Positions 32,710 to 43,355 are shown, counted from the stretch's first letter. The stretch is DNA of 64,000 bases from Lysobacter sp. Root916 (GCF_001429785.1 NZ_LMJF01000013.1:62001-126000); one strand, 5' to 3'. A program made the numbers and translations. The notes: a model not told the origin generated them from the sequence alone.

Positions 32710-34295
32710 ACGAGTCGCCCGGGCCGGTAGTACCCATAGACCACGCCCCGCAACACATCGCCATTTTCGACACCAGCCTGCGCGACGGCGAGCAATCGCC
32801 CGGCTGCAGCATGAGCTCCAGCCAGAAGCTGCGCTTCGCGCATGCGCTGGCCGAACTGGGCGTGGACGTGATCGAAGCCGGCTTCCCGGCCAGCTCCGGC
32901 GCCGAAATCGAAGCCACCCAGGCGATCGCGCGCGAAGTGCGCGGCTCGACCCTGGCCACTCTGGCGCGCTGCCATGTCGGCGACATCGAGGCCTGCGCGC
33001 GCGCCCTGGAAGGCGCCGGCAAGCCGCGCATCCACGTCTTCATCTCGACCAGCCCGCTGCATCGCGAACACAAACTGGGCCTGAGCCGCGAGCAGGTGCT
33101 GGAACGCGCGGTGATGGGCGTCGAACTGGCGCGCCGTTACGTCGACGACGTCGAGTTCTCGGCCGAGGACGCGCTGCGCACCGAGCCGGAATTCCTGGCC
33201 GAGGTCTGCGGCGCCGCACTCGCCGCCGGCGCGCGCACCCTGAACATTCCCGACACCGTCGGCTACACCACCCCCAGCGAGATCCGCGCGCTGTTCGAGT
33301 ACCTGCGCGCGAACGTGCGCGACGCCGAACGCGCGATCTTCAGCGCCCATTGCCACAACGACCTGGGCCTGGCCGTGGCCAACAGCCTGGCCGCGATCGA
33401 AGGCGGCGCGCGCCAGGTCGAATGCACCATCAACGGCATCGGCGAACGCGCCGGCAACTGCGCGATGGAAGAGCTGGTGATGGCGCTGCGCGTGCGCGGC
33501 GGCTATTACAACGCCCAGACCCGCATCGACACGCGCCGGCTGGTGCCGACCTCGCGTCTGCTGTCGCGCATCACCGGCATGGCCGTGCAACGCAACAAGG
33601 CCATCGTCGGCCAGAACGCGTTCGCGCACGAGTCCGGCATTCACCAGCACGGCATGCTCAAGCACCGCGGCACCTACGAGATCATGAATCCCGAGGACGT
33701 GGGCTGGGCACAGTCGCAGATGGTACTGGGCCGCCACAGCGGCCGCGCCGCGCTCAGCGATCGCCTGCAAACCCTGGGCTTCGTCGTCGACGAGGCGCGT
33801 CTGAACGCGGTGTTCGCCAGCTTCAAGGCCCTGGCCGAGAAGAAGCGCGAAGTCTTCGACGCCGACCTGGAAGCGCTGGTGCTGGGCGCCGACGCGCGCG
33901 CCGCGCGCGGCCATCGCCTGGTGCGCGCGCATGTCAGCACCGGCATCGCCAGCGACAGCCTGCCGACCGCCAGCGTGCAGCTGGTCGATCCCGACGGCGG
34001 CGCCATCAACGAAGCCGCGGTCGGCGACGGCCCGGTGCACGCGCTGTTCGCCGCGCTGGCGCGCGCGACCGGCGTGCAGCTGCAGATCGACAGCTACCAC
34101 GTGTCCAGCGTGACCACCGGCGACGACGCCCAGGGCCAGGCCAGCGTGACCACCCGCGTGGACGGTGTCGAACTGACCGGCTCGGGCACCAGCACCGACA
34201 TCCTCGAGGCCAGTGCGTTGGCCTGGCTGGAGATCGCCAACCGCGTGCTGCGCACCCAGCAGCAGCCCCCGCAGCGCTTAGCCGCCACCGCCTAA
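32706..34295 (+). CDS. leuA: 2-Isopropylmalate synthase
   Basis: A 529-residue enzyme that condenses acetyl-CoA with 2-ketoisovalerate, the committed step to leucine. The TIM barrel opens with [13 protein letters not shown] and contains the divalent-metal HxH of SAHCHNDLG and the NGIGERAGN motif. After the linker ([13 protein letters not shown]) comes the C-terminal regulatory domain with the leucine-binding fold, complete to [19 protein letters not shown], so feedback inhibition by leucine is expected. Its first codon overlaps the ilvA stop, coupling the ilv and leu halves of the operon. It is followed by a palindromic intergenic repeat, then leuC. Confidence 0.95.
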   Translation: MNESPGPVVPIDHAPQHIAIFDTSLRDGEQSPGCSMSSSQKLRFAHALAELGVDVIEAGFPASSGAEIEATQAIAREVRGSTLATLARCHVGDIEACARALEGAGKPRIHVFISTSPLHREHKLGLSREQVLERAVMGVELARRYVDDVEFSAEDALRTEPEFLAEVCGAALAAGARTLNIPDTVGYTTPSEIRALFEYLRANVRDAERAIFSAHCHNDLGLAVANSLAAIEGGARQVECTINGIGERAGNCAMEELVMALRVRGGYYNAQTRIDTRRLVPTSRLLSRITGMAVQRNKAIVGQNAFAHESGIHQHGMLKHRGTYEIMNPEDVGWAQSQMVLGRHSGRAALSDRLQTLGFVVDEARLNAVFASFKALAEKKREVFDADLEALVLGADARAARGHRLVRAHVSTGIASDSLPTASVQLVDPDGGAINEAAVGDGPVHALFAALARATGVQLQIDSYHVSSVTTGDDAQGQASVTTRVDGVELTGSGTSTDILEASALAWLEIANRVLRTQQQPPQRLAATA

Positions 34296-34298
34296 GAG

Positions 34299-34336
34299 CC
34301 CCTCTCCCGCCTGCAGGAGAGGGGTTGGGGTGAGGG
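34299..34336 (+). repeat. Dispersed palindromic repeat (CCCCTCTCC family), copy A
   Basis: The arms CCCCTCTCC (34299-34307) and GGAGAGGGG (34316-34324) are followed by TTGGGGTGAGGG. Nearly identical copies in the same orientation lie at 41151-41188 and 50904-50940. This one lies between leuA and leuC within the operon, where it could fold in the mRNA and alter stability or readthrough. Confidence 0.8.
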
Positions 34337-34439
34337 CACGCGCCAAGCAGCCACGACGACGCCTCCGCACAGCGCCCCACACCCCGAACCGCTCCCGCCA
34401 ACGCAACAGCCGCTCAACATCGAAGCCCCATACCCCACC

Positions 34440-35864
34440 ATGACCGCACCCAGAACCCTGTTCGACAAACTGTGGGACGCCCACCTGGTCACGCCCGAGA
34501 CCGAGGCCGTGCCCGCCGTGCTCTACATCGACCTGCACCTGATCCACGAGGTCACCACCCCACAGGCCTTCGCCGAGCTCGAATCGCGCGGCCTGTCGCC
34601 GCGCCGGCCGGACCTGACCAAGGGCACCCTCGACCATTCCACGCCGACCCTGCCGCGCGGCGCCGACGGCCGTCTGCCCTACTACACCGACGAGGCCGAG
34701 CGTCAGGTCGATACCCTGCGCCGCAATTGCGCGCGCCACGACATCGAGTTGTTCGACTACGACAGTCCGCACCGCGGCATCGTGCACGTGATCGGCCCGG
34801 AACTGGGCCTGACCCAGCCCGGCATGACCATCGTCTGCGGCGACAGCCACACCGCCACCCACGGCGCGTTCGGCGCGCTCGCGTTCGGCATCGGCACCAG
34901 CGAGGTCGGCCACGTGCTGGCCACCCAGTGCCTGTTGCAGCGCAAGCCGCGCACCCTGGCGATCAACATCGAAGGCGAGCTCGCGCCCGGCGTCGGCGCC
35001 AAGGACCTGATCCTGCACGTGATCGGCGAGATCGGCGTCAACGGCGGCACCGGCCAGGTGATCGAGTACCGCGGCTCTACCGTGCGCGCGCTGTCGATGG
35101 ACGAGCGCATGACGGTATGCAACATGTCGATCGAAGCCGGCGCGCGCGCCGGCCTGATCGCGCCCGACCAGGTCACCTACGACTACCTGGCCGCGACCCC
35201 GCGTGCGCCGCAGGGCGCGGACTTCGAACGCGCGGTCGCGCGCTGGCGCGAGTTCGTCGGCGACGAGGGCGCGCGCTTCGATCGCGAAGTGCATATCGAC
35301 GCCAGCACGATCAAACCCACCCTGACCTGGGGCACCCACCCCGGCCAGGTCGCCGCGGTCGACGCGCAGCTGCCGATCGCGCAGGACGCCGACGCCGCCA
35401 AGGCGCTGGCCTACATGGGCCTGAGCGGCGGCGCGGCATTGGCCGGCGCGCCGGTGGACGTGGTGTTCGTCGGCAGCTGCACCAATTCGCGCCTCACCGA
35501 CCTGCGTCAGGCCGCGCAGGTGCTGCAGGGCCGGCGCGTGCACCCGCGCGTGCGCATGCTGGTGGTGCCGGGTTCCGAACAGGTCAAGCGCGAAGCCGAG
35601 GCCGAGGGCATCGACCGCATCGTGCGCGCGGCCGGCGCCGAGTGGCGCGAGCCGGGCTGCTCGATGTGCATCGCCATGAACGGCGATCTGGTCGGCCCGG
35701 GCCAGCTCGCGGTCTCCACCAGCAACCGCAATTTCGAGGGCCGCCAGGGCAAGGGCGCGCGCACGCTGCTGGCCTCGCCGCTGACCGCGGCCGCCTGCGC
35801 GATCGCGGGCGAGGTCACCGACCCACGCGCCTACCTGCAAGCCGTCGCCACGGAGGCCGCGTGA
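34440..35864 (+). CDS. leuC: 3-Isopropylmalate dehydratase, large subunit
   Basis: A 474-residue aconitase-family protein that, with LeuD, isomerises 2- to 3-isopropylmalate. Iron-sulfur ligands are visible in [11 protein letters not shown] and the CSMC pair of [11 protein letters not shown]. Other signatures are [14 protein letters not shown] and [11 protein letters not shown]. Its length fits the bacterial LeuC type of about 470 residues. The gene begins 144 bases after leuA, behind a palindromic repeat, and its stop overlaps the leuD start by one base (TGATG). An inverted-repeat element inside an otherwise tight operon may give leuCDB separate stability. Confidence 0.95.
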   Translation: MTAPRTLFDKLWDAHLVTPETEAVPAVLYIDLHLIHEVTTPQAFAELESRGLSPRRPDLTKGTLDHSTPTLPRGADGRLPYYTDEAERQVDTLRRNCARHDIELFDYDSPHRGIVHVIGPELGLTQPGMTIVCGDSHTATHGAFGALAFGIGTSEVGHVLATQCLLQRKPRTLAINIEGELAPGVGAKDLILHVIGEIGVNGGTGQVIEYRGSTVRALSMDERMTVCNMSIEAGARAGLIAPDQVTYDYLAATPRAPQGADFERAVARWREFVGDEGARFDREVHIDASTIKPTLTWGTHPGQVAAVDAQLPIAQDADAAKALAYMGLSGGAALAGAPVDVVFVGSCTNSRLTDLRQAAQVLQGRRVHPRVRMLVVPGSEQVKREAEAEGIDRIVRAAGAEWREPGCSMCIAMNGDLVGPGQLAVSTSNRNFEGRQGKGARTLLASPLTAAACAIAGEVTDPRAYLQAVATEAA

Positions 35865-36445
35865 TGAGCGCATTCACCGAACTGACCTCGCGCACCGTGG
35901 TCCTGCGCGAGCGCAATATCGACACCGACCAGATCATCCCCGCGCGCTTTCTCACCACCACGCAGCGCCAGGGCCTGGGGCGCTACGCCTTCAACGACTG
36001 GCGCTACCTCGCCGACGGCTCGCCCAATCCCGAGTTCGTCTTCAATCGACCCGAGAACGCCGGCGCGCAGATCCTGGTCGCGGGGCGCAACTTCGGCTGC
36101 GGTTCCTCGCGCGAGCACGCGCCCTGGGCCTTGACCGACCTGGGCCTGCGCGCGGTGATCAGCACCGAGATCGCCGACATCTTCCGCAGCAACGCGCTCA
36201 AGAACGGCCTGCTGCCGATCGTGCTCGACAGCGATGTGGTCGACGAGTTGCTGGATCGTCCCGGCATCGAATTGTCCGTCGACGTCGCCAGCCGCAGCGT
36301 GATCCTGCCCGGCGGCCGCCGCGTGCAGTTCCCGCTGGACGCGTTCGCCCAGACCTGTCTGCTCGAAGGCGTGGACCAGCTGGGCTATCTGCTCAAACAA
36401 CAAACCGCCATCCAACGTTATGAGGAACTGCGTCATGCACGCTGA
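35864..36445 (+). CDS. leuD: 3-Isopropylmalate dehydratase, small subunit
   Basis: A 193-residue swivelling domain that completes the LeuCD active site. Conserved segments are [13 protein letters not shown] near the start and [17 protein letters not shown] in the centre, with [13 protein letters not shown] binding substrate. The ATG overlaps the leuC stop by one base, and the end overlaps leuB by 11 bases, so leuC, leuD and leuB are translationally coupled in one mRNA. The length is typical of bacterial LeuD. Nothing appears missing or altered. Confidence 0.95.
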   Translation: MSAFTELTSRTVVLRERNIDTDQIIPARFLTTTQRQGLGRYAFNDWRYLADGSPNPEFVFNRPENAGAQILVAGRNFGCGSSREHAPWALTDLGLRAVISTEIADIFRSNALKNGLLPIVLDSDVVDELLDRPGIELSVDVASRSVILPGGRRVQFPLDAFAQTCLLEGVDQLGYLLKQQTAIQRYEELRHAR

Positions 36446-37523
36446 GATCGTCGTATTGCCGGGCGACGGCATCGGCCCCGAAGTCACCGCCGCCGCGGTC
36501 GAAGTGCTGCGCACGGTCGGCCGCCGCTACGGCCACGCCTTCGCGCTGCGCGAGCACCCGATCGGCGGCGCCGCCATCGACGCCACCGGCGAGCCCCTGC
36601 CCGAAGCCACGCTGGCCGCCTGCCGCAAGGCCGACGCCGTGCTGCTGGGCGCGGTCGGCGGGCCGAAGTGGTCGGACCCCAAAGCGAAAGTACGTCCCGA
36701 ACAAGGCCTGCTGGCCCTGCGCAAAGGCCTGGGCCTGTACGCCAACCTGCGCCCGGTGAAACCGCACGCAGCCACCCTGGGCGCCTCGCCGATCAAGCCG
36801 CACCTGCTGGCCGGCGTCGACCTGCTGGTGGTGCGCGAGCTCACCGGCGGCATCTACTTCGGCCAGAAGCAGCGCAGCGCCGACAGCGCCAGCGACCTGT
36901 GCGAATACAGCGTGGCCGAGATCGAACGCGTGGTGCGCCGCGCCTGCGCGCTCGCGCGCGGTCGCCGCGGACATGTGGTCTCGGTGGACAAGGCCAACGT
37001 GCTGGAGACCTCGCGTCTGTGGCGCGAAGTCGCCACTCGCGTCGCCCGCGACGAGTTCCCGGACGTGACCCTGGAACACCAGCTGGTCGATTCGATGGCG
37101 ATGCATTTGATCGCCAAGCCGCGCGCCTTCGACGTGATCGTGACCGAGAACATGTTCGGCGACATCCTCACCGACGAAGCCTCGATGCTGGCCGGCTCGC
37201 TGGGCCTGCTGCCCTCGGCCTCGCTGGGCGAAGGCAAGGTCGGCCTCTACGAGCCCATCCACGGCTCCGCCCCCGACATCGCCGGCCGCGGCATCGCCAA
37301 CCCGGTCGGCACCATCCTCAGCGCAGCGATGCTGCTGCGCCACTCGCTGGGTTTGAGCGACGAAGCCGACCGCATCGAACAAGCGGTGGCGGCGGTACTG
37401 GAACGCGGCGTCCTCAGCGCCGACCTCGCTCCGAACGGCCGCGGCGCCAGCACGGCCGAGGTGACGGCGGCGGTACTCGCGCAGCTGGAGCTGCCTTGTC
37501 AGATCGCGGAGCTACGCGACTGA
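36435..37523 (+). CDS. leuB: 3-Isopropylmalate dehydrogenase
   Basis: A 362-residue NAD-dependent enzyme that oxidatively decarboxylates 3-isopropylmalate to 2-ketoisocaproate, the last step before transamination to leucine by IlvE. Family motifs are [10 protein letters not shown] near the start, ELTGGIYFG, the metal-binding segment [20 protein letters not shown], and [13 protein letters not shown]. The ATG at 36435 has AGGA upstream; an earlier in-frame ATG at 36420 adds five residues without a better site. It overlaps leuD by 11 bases and ends the operon. A GC-rich hairpin with TTTTT at 37695-37719 lies downstream. Confidence 0.95.
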   Translation: MHAEIVVLPGDGIGPEVTAAAVEVLRTVGRRYGHAFALREHPIGGAAIDATGEPLPEATLAACRKADAVLLGAVGGPKWSDPKAKVRPEQGLLALRKGLGLYANLRPVKPHAATLGASPIKPHLLAGVDLLVVRELTGGIYFGQKQRSADSASDLCEYSVAEIERVVRRACALARGRRGHVVSVDKANVLETSRLWREVATRVARDEFPDVTLEHQLVDSMAMHLIAKPRAFDVIVTENMFGDILTDEASMLAGSLGLLPSASLGEGKVGLYEPIHGSAPDIAGRGIANPVGTILSAAMLLRHSLGLSDEADRIEQAVAAVLERGVLSADLAPNGRGASTAEVTAAVLAQLELPCQIAELRD

Positions 37524-37594
37524 GTGCGGGGCTGCGCATTCGAACGTGCAGCCCTGGCCTTGAATAGACCAACCACGGTTGCAGTTTCGGTTGC

Positions 37595-37825
<231 letters not shown>

Positions 37826-37943
37826 CTTTGACCTTCGAGCCGAAGCGGACGAAGCAACAGCAAAAGCAAATCCTCCCCAACCCTCCTTTTCCAAAGGAGG
37901 GAGCTAGATGCAAAGAGCGGGAGAGGGGATAGAGACCGCGGGC

Positions 37944-40900
37944 TTACGCCCCCGCCCCCGGCGCCTTCACCTTGAACCACGCCGCATACAGCGCCGGCAG
38001 GAACAACAGCGTCAACAGCGTCGCCACCATCAGACCGCCCATGATCGCCACCGCCATCGGCCCGAAGAACGCACTGCGCGACAGCGGAATCATCGCCAGG
38101 ATCGCCGCCAGCGCCGTCAACACGATCGGCCGGAAACGCCGCACCGTCGCCTCCACGATCGCCCGCCACGGCTCATGCCCGTCCGCACGGTCCTGCTCGA
38201 TCTGATCGACCAGGATCACCGAATTGCGCATGATCATGCCCGACAACGCGATCGTGCCCAGCATCGCCACGAAACCGAACGGCACCCGGAACACCAGCAG
38301 GAACAGGGTCACACCGATCAGGCCCAGCGGCGCCGTCAGCAGCACCATGAAACTGCGCGAGAAACTGCGCAGCTGCAGCATCAGCAAGGTGAACACCGCG
38401 AACACGAACAGCGGCACGCCGGCGATGATCGAATTCTGGCCGCGCGCCGAGTCCTCGACGCTGCCGCCGACATCGATCGAGTAGGCGTAAGGCAGCTGCG
38501 CACGCAGCGCGTCCAGGGTCGGCGAGATCTGGCCCATCACCGTCGCCGGCTGGGTGCCGTCGTAGATGTCGGCGCGCACCGTAATGGTCGGCTGGCGGTC
38601 GCGGTGCCAGATGATGCCCTCCTCGAAACCGTACTCGAGCGTGGCGATCTGGGTCAGCGGCACCGCGCGGCCGTTGCTGGTCGGCACCATCAGGCTGCCC
38701 AGCATGCTCAACTGCAGACGCTCCTCGGTGGGGCCGCGCAGCAGCATCTCGATCAGTTCGTTGCCCTCGCGGTAGGTGCTGATGTGCGAGCCCGACAGCG
38801 AACTGGACAGGAACTGCGACAGCTGCGCCGAGGTCACGCCCAGCGCGCGCGCGCGTTCCTGGTCCACCTGCAGGCGCACCACCTTGTTCGGCTCGTCCCA
38901 GTCCAGGTTCACGTTGGTCACGTGCGGGTTGGCACGGATCTTCTCGCGCACCTGATAAGCGATCGCGCGTACGCGGTCGATGTGCTCGCCTGAGACGCGG
39001 AACTGCACCGGGTAGCCGACCGGCGGACCGTTCTCCAAGCGGGTTACGCGCAGCTGCAGGTCGGGGAAGCGCGGCACCACGTCCTTGATCACCCACTCGC
39101 GGATCGCTTCGCGCGCGGCCACGTCCTTGGGCATCAACACGAACTGGGCGAAGTTGGCCGACGGCAGCTGCTGGTCCAGCGGCAGATAGAAGCGCGGCGA
39201 ACCGGTGCCGACGTAGGACACGTAGTTGACCAGGTCCTTGCGCTGCTTGAGCAGAGCTTCCAGACGCTGGGCCTGTTCGGCGGTCTGACGCAGCGAGCTG
39301 CCCTCGGCCAGCTCCATGTCCACCATCAGCTCCGGACGCACCGAATCCGGGAAGAACTGCTGCGGCACGAAGCGGAACATGAACACCGACAGGAAGAACG
39401 CGGCCACGGTGATCCCGATCACCAGCCAGCGGCGGCGCACGCACCAGGTCACCCAGTTGCGGAAGCGCGTATAGAACTTGCTGGCGTAGGGATCGTGATC
39501 CTTGCCGTCGTGCGGCGTGGGGGCGATGAACTCCGCCAGCGCGCCCGCACCCGAGCGCGCGCTTAGACGCTCGGCCCAGCGCGCGCGTTGCGCATGCCAG
39601 CGCGCGACCAGCGAGCCGGGCTTGGGCGCGGCCGCATGGCCGTGGTCGGGCAGCAACTTGTCGCCCAGGTAGGGGATGAACGCGACCGCGGCGATCCACG
39701 ACACCAGCAACGCGATCGTGACCACCTGGAACAGCGAGCGCGTGTACTCGCCGGTGCCGGAGGCCGCGGTCGCGATCGGCAGGAAGCCGGCGGCGGTGAT
39801 CAGGGTGCCGGTGAGCATCGGGAAGGCGGTGCTGTCCCAGGCGAATGCGGCCGCGCGGATGCGGTCGAAGCCCTGCTCCATCTTGATCGCCATCATCTCG
39901 ACGGCGATGATCGCGTCGTCCACCAGCAGGCCCAGCGCCAACACCAGCGCGCCCAGCGAAATCTTGTGCAGGCCGACGCCGAAGAACTGCATGGCGGCGA
40001 AGGTCATCGCCAGCACCAGCGGAATCGACAGCGCCACCACCAGGCCGGTGCGCCAACCCAGCGAGAAGAAGCTGACCAGCAGCACGATCAGCACCGCCTC
40101 GGCCAGCACGCGCACGAACTCGCCCACCGACGCATCGACCGCGGCCGGCTGGTCGGCGACCTTGCGCAGCTCCATGCCCGCCGGCAGGGTCTTCTGCAGG
40201 CGCGCGAACTCGGTCTCCAGGGTCTTGCCCAGCTTGAGGATGTCGCCGCCCTCCTTCATCGACACGCCGATGCCGATCGCGTCCTCGCCCATGAAGCGCA
40301 TGCGCGGCGCGGGCGGATCGGAGAAGCCGCGGCGCACCTCGGCGACGTCGCCGAGGCGGAAGGTGCGGTCGCCGACCCGGATCGGGAATTCGCGGATTTC
40401 CTCGACGGTCTTGAACTGCCCGCCGACGCGCAGCGCCACGCGGTTGCTGCCGGTTTCGAAGAAGCCGGCCGGGGCCAGCGCGTTCTGCTGATTCAGGGCC
40501 TCGCCGACCGCGTTGGCCGGCACGCCCAGGGTCGCCAGCTTCACGTTCGACAGCTCGACCCAGATCTTCTCGTCCTGCACGCCGAACAGCTCGATCTTGC
40601 CGACGTCGGCCTGGTCCTGCAGGGCCAGTTGCACGCGCTCGGCGTAGTCCTTGAGTACGGCGTAGTCGAAGCCCTTGCCGGTCAAGGCATAGATATTGCC
40701 GAAGGTGTCGCCGAACTCGTCGTTGAAGAACGGCCCGACCACGTCGCTGGGCAGCGTGGCGCGGATATCGCCGACCTTCTTACGCACCTGGTACCACAGC
40801 GGCTGGATGTCCTTCGAGTGCATCGAGTCGCGCGCGCCGAAGATCACCTGCGACTCGCCGGCGCGCGAGTACGAGCGGATGAACTCGTACTGGCCAGTCT

Positions 40901-41123
40901 CCATCAGCTTCTTCTCGATGCGCTCGGTGACCTGGCGCGATACCTCGTCGGCGGTGGCGCCCGGCCACAGGGTCCGGATCACCATGACCTTGAAGGTGAA
41001 CGCCGGGTCCTCGCTGCGGCCCAGACGCAGATAAGAGAAGGTGCCGGCGATCGCCGCCACCAGCATTGCGTAGACGATCAGGCTGCGGTGACGCAGCGCC
41101 CATTCGGAGAGATTGAAGCGCAT
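37944..41123 (-). CDS. RND-family efflux pump, inner-membrane subunit
   Basis: A 1059-residue AcrB/MexB-superfamily proton antiporter. Twelve transmembrane helices are expected: one at the N-terminus (LIVYAMLVAAIAGTFSYLRL), the large periplasmic loop, then the helix group containing the proton-relay Asp-Asp pair in LALGLLVDDAIIAVEM, and a second half repeating this plan. The pump would export drugs, metabolites or other toxic compounds, with an adaptor and outer-membrane channel. The adaptor gene lies upstream on the same strand, 206 bases away, behind a palindromic repeat. A TetR regulator is divergent from the adaptor, and a TolC-type channel is encoded nearby at 44034. Substrate is unknown. 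Confidence 0.92.
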   Translation of the reverse strand: MRFNLSEWALRHRSLIVYAMLVAAIAGTFSYLRLGRSEDPAFTFKVMVIRTLWPGATADEVSRQVTERIEKKLMETGQYEFIRSYSRAGESQVIFGARDSMHSKDIQPLWYQVRKKVGDIRATLPSDVVGPFFNDEFGDTFGNIYALTGKGFDYAVLKDYAERVQLALQDQADVGKIELFGVQDEKIWVELSNVKLATLGVPANAVGEALNQQNALAPAGFFETGSNRVALRVGGQFKTVEEIREFPIRVGDRTFRLGDVAEVRRGFSDPPAPRMRFMGEDAIGIGVSMKEGGDILKLGKTLETEFARLQKTLPAGMELRKVADQPAAVDASVGEFVRVLAEAVLIVLLVSFFSLGWRTGLVVALSIPLVLAMTFAAMQFFGVGLHKISLGALVLALGLLVDDAIIAVEMMAIKMEQGFDRIRAAAFAWDSTAFPMLTGTLITAAGFLPIATAASGTGEYTRSLFQVVTIALLVSWIAAVAFIPYLGDKLLPDHGHAAAPKPGSLVARWHAQRARWAERLSARSGAGALAEFIAPTPHDGKDHDPYASKFYTRFRNWVTWCVRRRWLVIGITVAAFFLSVFMFRFVPQQFFPDSVRPELMVDMELAEGSSLRQTAEQAQRLEALLKQRKDLVNYVSYVGTGSPRFYLPLDQQLPSANFAQFVLMPKDVAAREAIREWVIKDVVPRFPDLQLRVTRLENGPPVGYPVQFRVSGEHIDRVRAIAYQVREKIRANPHVTNVNLDWDEPNKVVRLQVDQERARALGVTSAQLSQFLSSSLSGSHISTYREGNELIEMLLRGPTEERLQLSMLGSLMVPTSNGRAVPLTQIATLEYGFEEGIIWHRDRQPTITVRADIYDGTQPATVMGQISPTLDALRAQLPYAYSIDVGGSVEDSARGQNSIIAGVPLFVFAVFTLLMLQLRSFSRSFMVLLTAPLGLIGVTLFLLVFRVPFGFVAMLGTIALSGMIMRNSVILVDQIEQDRADGHEPWRAIVEATVRRFRPIVLTALAAILAMIPLSRSAFFGPMAVAIMGGLMVATLLTLLFLPALYAAWFKVKAPGAGA

Positions 41124-41150
41124 GAGAGAGGCTCAGCGTTGAATGAGTCG

Positions 41151-41188
41151 CCCCTCTCCCGCTTGCGGGAGAGGGGTTGAGGTGAGAG
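41151..41188 (+). repeat. Dispersed palindromic repeat (CCCCTCTCC family), copy B
   Basis: CCCCTCTCCCGC (41151-41162) and GCGGGAGAGGGG (41165-41176) form a near-perfect palindrome followed by TTGAGGTGAGAG. It lies between the adaptor and pump genes of the RND operon. A second GC-rich inverted repeat (CCCTTCC ... GGAAGGG, about 41235-41262) lies beside it. Confidence 0.8.
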
Positions 41189-41329
41189 CGGACGGATGCG
41201 GTACGACGCGTGTCGCGGCGGCGCGCCCCCATCCCATCCCTTCCCCCGCGAGCGAGGGAAGGGCGAAGGTGCCGAGCGGGATTCGCATCGGGCAGCTCAA
41301 TGGCGATCGGGTCGCGTTCACTTCGGGGA

Positions 41330-42436
41330 CTACGGTTTGACGGGTCGATTGTCTCGATCCACCGCCACCACCTTCTGACCCGCACGCACCAGATGACCGC
41401 CGGCGGCGACCACCCAGTCGTTCGCGCTCAGGCCGCTCGTGACCGGCACGCGATCCTCGCCGTAGGCGCCGATCTGCACCGGCACCAACTTCAGGGTCGA
41501 GGTTTTGGGGTCGACCACGAACACCGTCGGCACGCCCTTGTCGCGCTGCAGCGCCGACAGCGGCACGCTCAACCCCGCACCGCCATTGCCGTCCTGGACG
41601 ATGTAGACGCGCGCGCTCTGACCGAGTTCGAGGCTGCCTTCCGGCGCCTCGACCGCGACCCGCGCGGCATAGGTGCGCGAGGCCGGGTCGGCGGCCGGCG
41701 CGATCTCGCGCACCCGGCCCGGCCAGCGCTGGCCCGGTTGCGACCACAGCTCGACCATCACCTCGCGGCCGGTCTTGTACTGCGCGATCGCGCCTTCGGG
41801 TATCGCGAACGCGATTTCGCGCACGCCGTCGGCGGCCAGGCCGAACACCTGCTGGCCGGCCGCGACCACCTGCCCGGCCTCGGCGCTGCGCGTGGCGATC
41901 ACGCCCGCGTGCGGCGCGCGCAATTGGGTGTACTGAGCCTGGTTGCGCGCCACGTCCAGGTTGGCGCGGGCGGCGTTGACCTGGCCCTGCGCGGCCTTGG
42001 CCGCGGCGTTCTGCGCGTCCAGGCTGGAGCGACTGACCAGTTGATCGTCGGCGAGGCGGGCGAAACGCTGCTGGTCGGCGCGCGCGCGGCCGAGTTCGGC
42101 CTCGGCCGCGGCCAATTGGGCCTGGGCAGCGCGCGACTGCGCCTGCAGATCGCCCGGGTCCAGCACCGCGAGCAGGTCGCCGGCGGCGACGTGGGCACCG
42201 ACATCGACCCGACGCTCGACCAGATTGCCGCCGACCCGGAACGACAGCGGGCTTTCCTGGCGGGCGCGGACTTCGCCGGCGAAGGCGGTCACGCCGGTCT
42301 GGCCGGCGCCGGGGTGGGTCACCAGCACCGGCCGGGCCGCTTCGGGCGCGGGAGCATCGCGGCCGCAAGCCGCCAACGCCAGCATCAGAACGGCGCTGGA
42401 AAACGCCAATCCGGGGGAGGAAGTGCGGCTGCGCAT
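41330..42436 (-). CDS. RND efflux periplasmic adaptor (membrane fusion protein) lipoprotein
   Basis: A 368-residue HlyD/AcrA-type adaptor that links the inner-membrane pump to the outer-membrane channel. The signal peptide ends in lipobox LAAC (residues 21-24), so it is anchored by lipid. The lipoyl-like halves flank an alpha hairpin: ESPLSFRVGGNLVERRVDVG, then an Ala/Gln-rich coiled coil (about 85-140), then YTQLRAPHAGVIATRSAEAG. Beta-barrel and membrane-proximal domains follow. A GAGGT site lies before the ATG. It is the first gene of the pump operon; its promoter region is shared with the divergent TetR gene and contains an inverted repeat. Confidence 0.9.
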   Translation of the reverse strand: MRSRTSSPGLAFSSAVLMLALAACGRDAPAPEAARPVLVTHPGAGQTGVTAFAGEVRARQESPLSFRVGGNLVERRVDVGAHVAAGDLLAVLDPGDLQAQSRAAQAQLAAAEAELGRARADQQRFARLADDQLVSRSSLDAQNAAAKAAQGQVNAARANLDVARNQAQYTQLRAPHAGVIATRSAEAGQVVAAGQQVFGLAADGVREIAFAIPEGAIAQYKTGREVMVELWSQPGQRWPGRVREIAPAADPASRTYAARVAVEAPEGSLELGQSARVYIVQDGNGGAGLSVPLSALQRDKGVPTVFVVDPKTSTLKLVPVQIGAYGEDRVPVTSGLSANDWVVAAGGHLVRAGQKVVAVDRDNRPVKP

Positions 42437-42462
42437 CGCGGGTGACCTCAGGGATAATTAAT

Positions 42463-42476
42463 GTACCTGGCGGTAC
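42463..42476. promoter_or_regulatory. Candidate TetR operator
   Basis: GTACC (42463-42467) and GGTAC (42472-42476) form a palindrome with a TGGC centre in the 78-base gap between the divergent adaptor and TetR genes. A TATAAA-like -10 for the TetR gene begins at 42479. Binding here could repress both directions. Confidence 0.5.
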
Positions 42477-42514
42477 TGTATAAATATCGAACCCGTTAGT
42501 CTAGTATTCCGCGC

Positions 42515-43183
42515 ATGACCGCCTCACGCAAAACCCTGCCCCCGCCCGAGACCGCCAAACCCGCCGGTCCGGGCCGCCCCAAGGACCTGAGCAAGCGCGC
42601 CGCCATCCTCGATGCGGCCTCGAAAATGTTCACCCAGGCCGGCTTCGACGCCACCAGCATGGATCAGATCGCGGCCGAGGCCGGGGTCTCCAAGCTCACC
42701 GTCTACAGCCATTTCGGCGACAAGGAGGCCCTGTTCGCCGAGGCCATCAAGACCTATTGCGAGCGCCACCTGCCGCCGCTGCTGTTCGAGCCCTCGCCGG
42801 CGACCCCGCTGCGCGAGCGCCTGATGACCATCGCGCAGGCGTTCTGGGCCATGGTCAGTGCGCCCGAGGCGGTCCAGGGCCATCGCATCCTGTGCTCGCC
42901 GCAGCTGGCCGGCTCGCCGCTGCCGCAGATGTTCTGGGAAGCCGGCCCGCAGCGCGTGCACCAGGAATTCGCGGCCCTGCTGCGCCGGCGCATCGTCGCC
43001 GGCGAGCTGCGGATCGACGACGTCGAGCGCGCCGCCGGGCAGTTCTTCGCCCTGCTCAAGGGCGAACCGCACGCGCAACTGGTGTTCGGTTGCGACTTCG
43101 ACGCGTCCCAGATCGATGCCCACCTGCAGGCCTCGGTGGACCTGTTCCTGCGCGCCTACGCCCGTTCCGCGTCCCATGGATAG
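42515..43183 (+). CDS. TetR/AcrR-family repressor
   Basis: A 222-residue regulator. The N-terminal helix-turn-helix (about residues 28-74) shows the TetR signature: ILDAASKMFTQAGFDATSMD, then AAEAGVSKLTVYSHFGDKEALF. The remaining helices form a ligand-binding and dimerisation domain of the AefR/YttP-like type (ILCSPQLAGSPLPQMFWEAG). It is divergent from the RND pump operon, and the short shared region holds a palindrome, so control of the pump and of itself is likely. The inducing ligand is not known. The first 20 residues are Pro/Lys-rich and disordered. Confidence 0.9.
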   Translation: MTASRKTLPPPETAKPAGPGRPKDLSKRAAILDAASKMFTQAGFDATSMDQIAAEAGVSKLTVYSHFGDKEALFAEAIKTYCERHLPPLLFEPSPATPLRERLMTIAQAFWAMVSAPEAVQGHRILCSPQLAGSPLPQMFWEAGPQRVHQEFAALLRRRIVAGELRIDDVERAAGQFFALLKGEPHAQLVFGCDFDASQIDAHLQASVDLFLRAYARSASHG

Positions 43184-43355
43184 AACCCAGGCCCGGGCGG
43201 GAGCGCGAATGACGACGGTCTTGGTGACTTCCGGCACTCAGCCCCGTACGCCCGCAACCGCCATCCTGTATCCACCGGCTGCCGCGCCAGACCGGTAGAA
43301 TTGTCGGCTCTAGCCTGCATTTCGACCGACGTTCCCCGCGCGAGACCACGAACCA

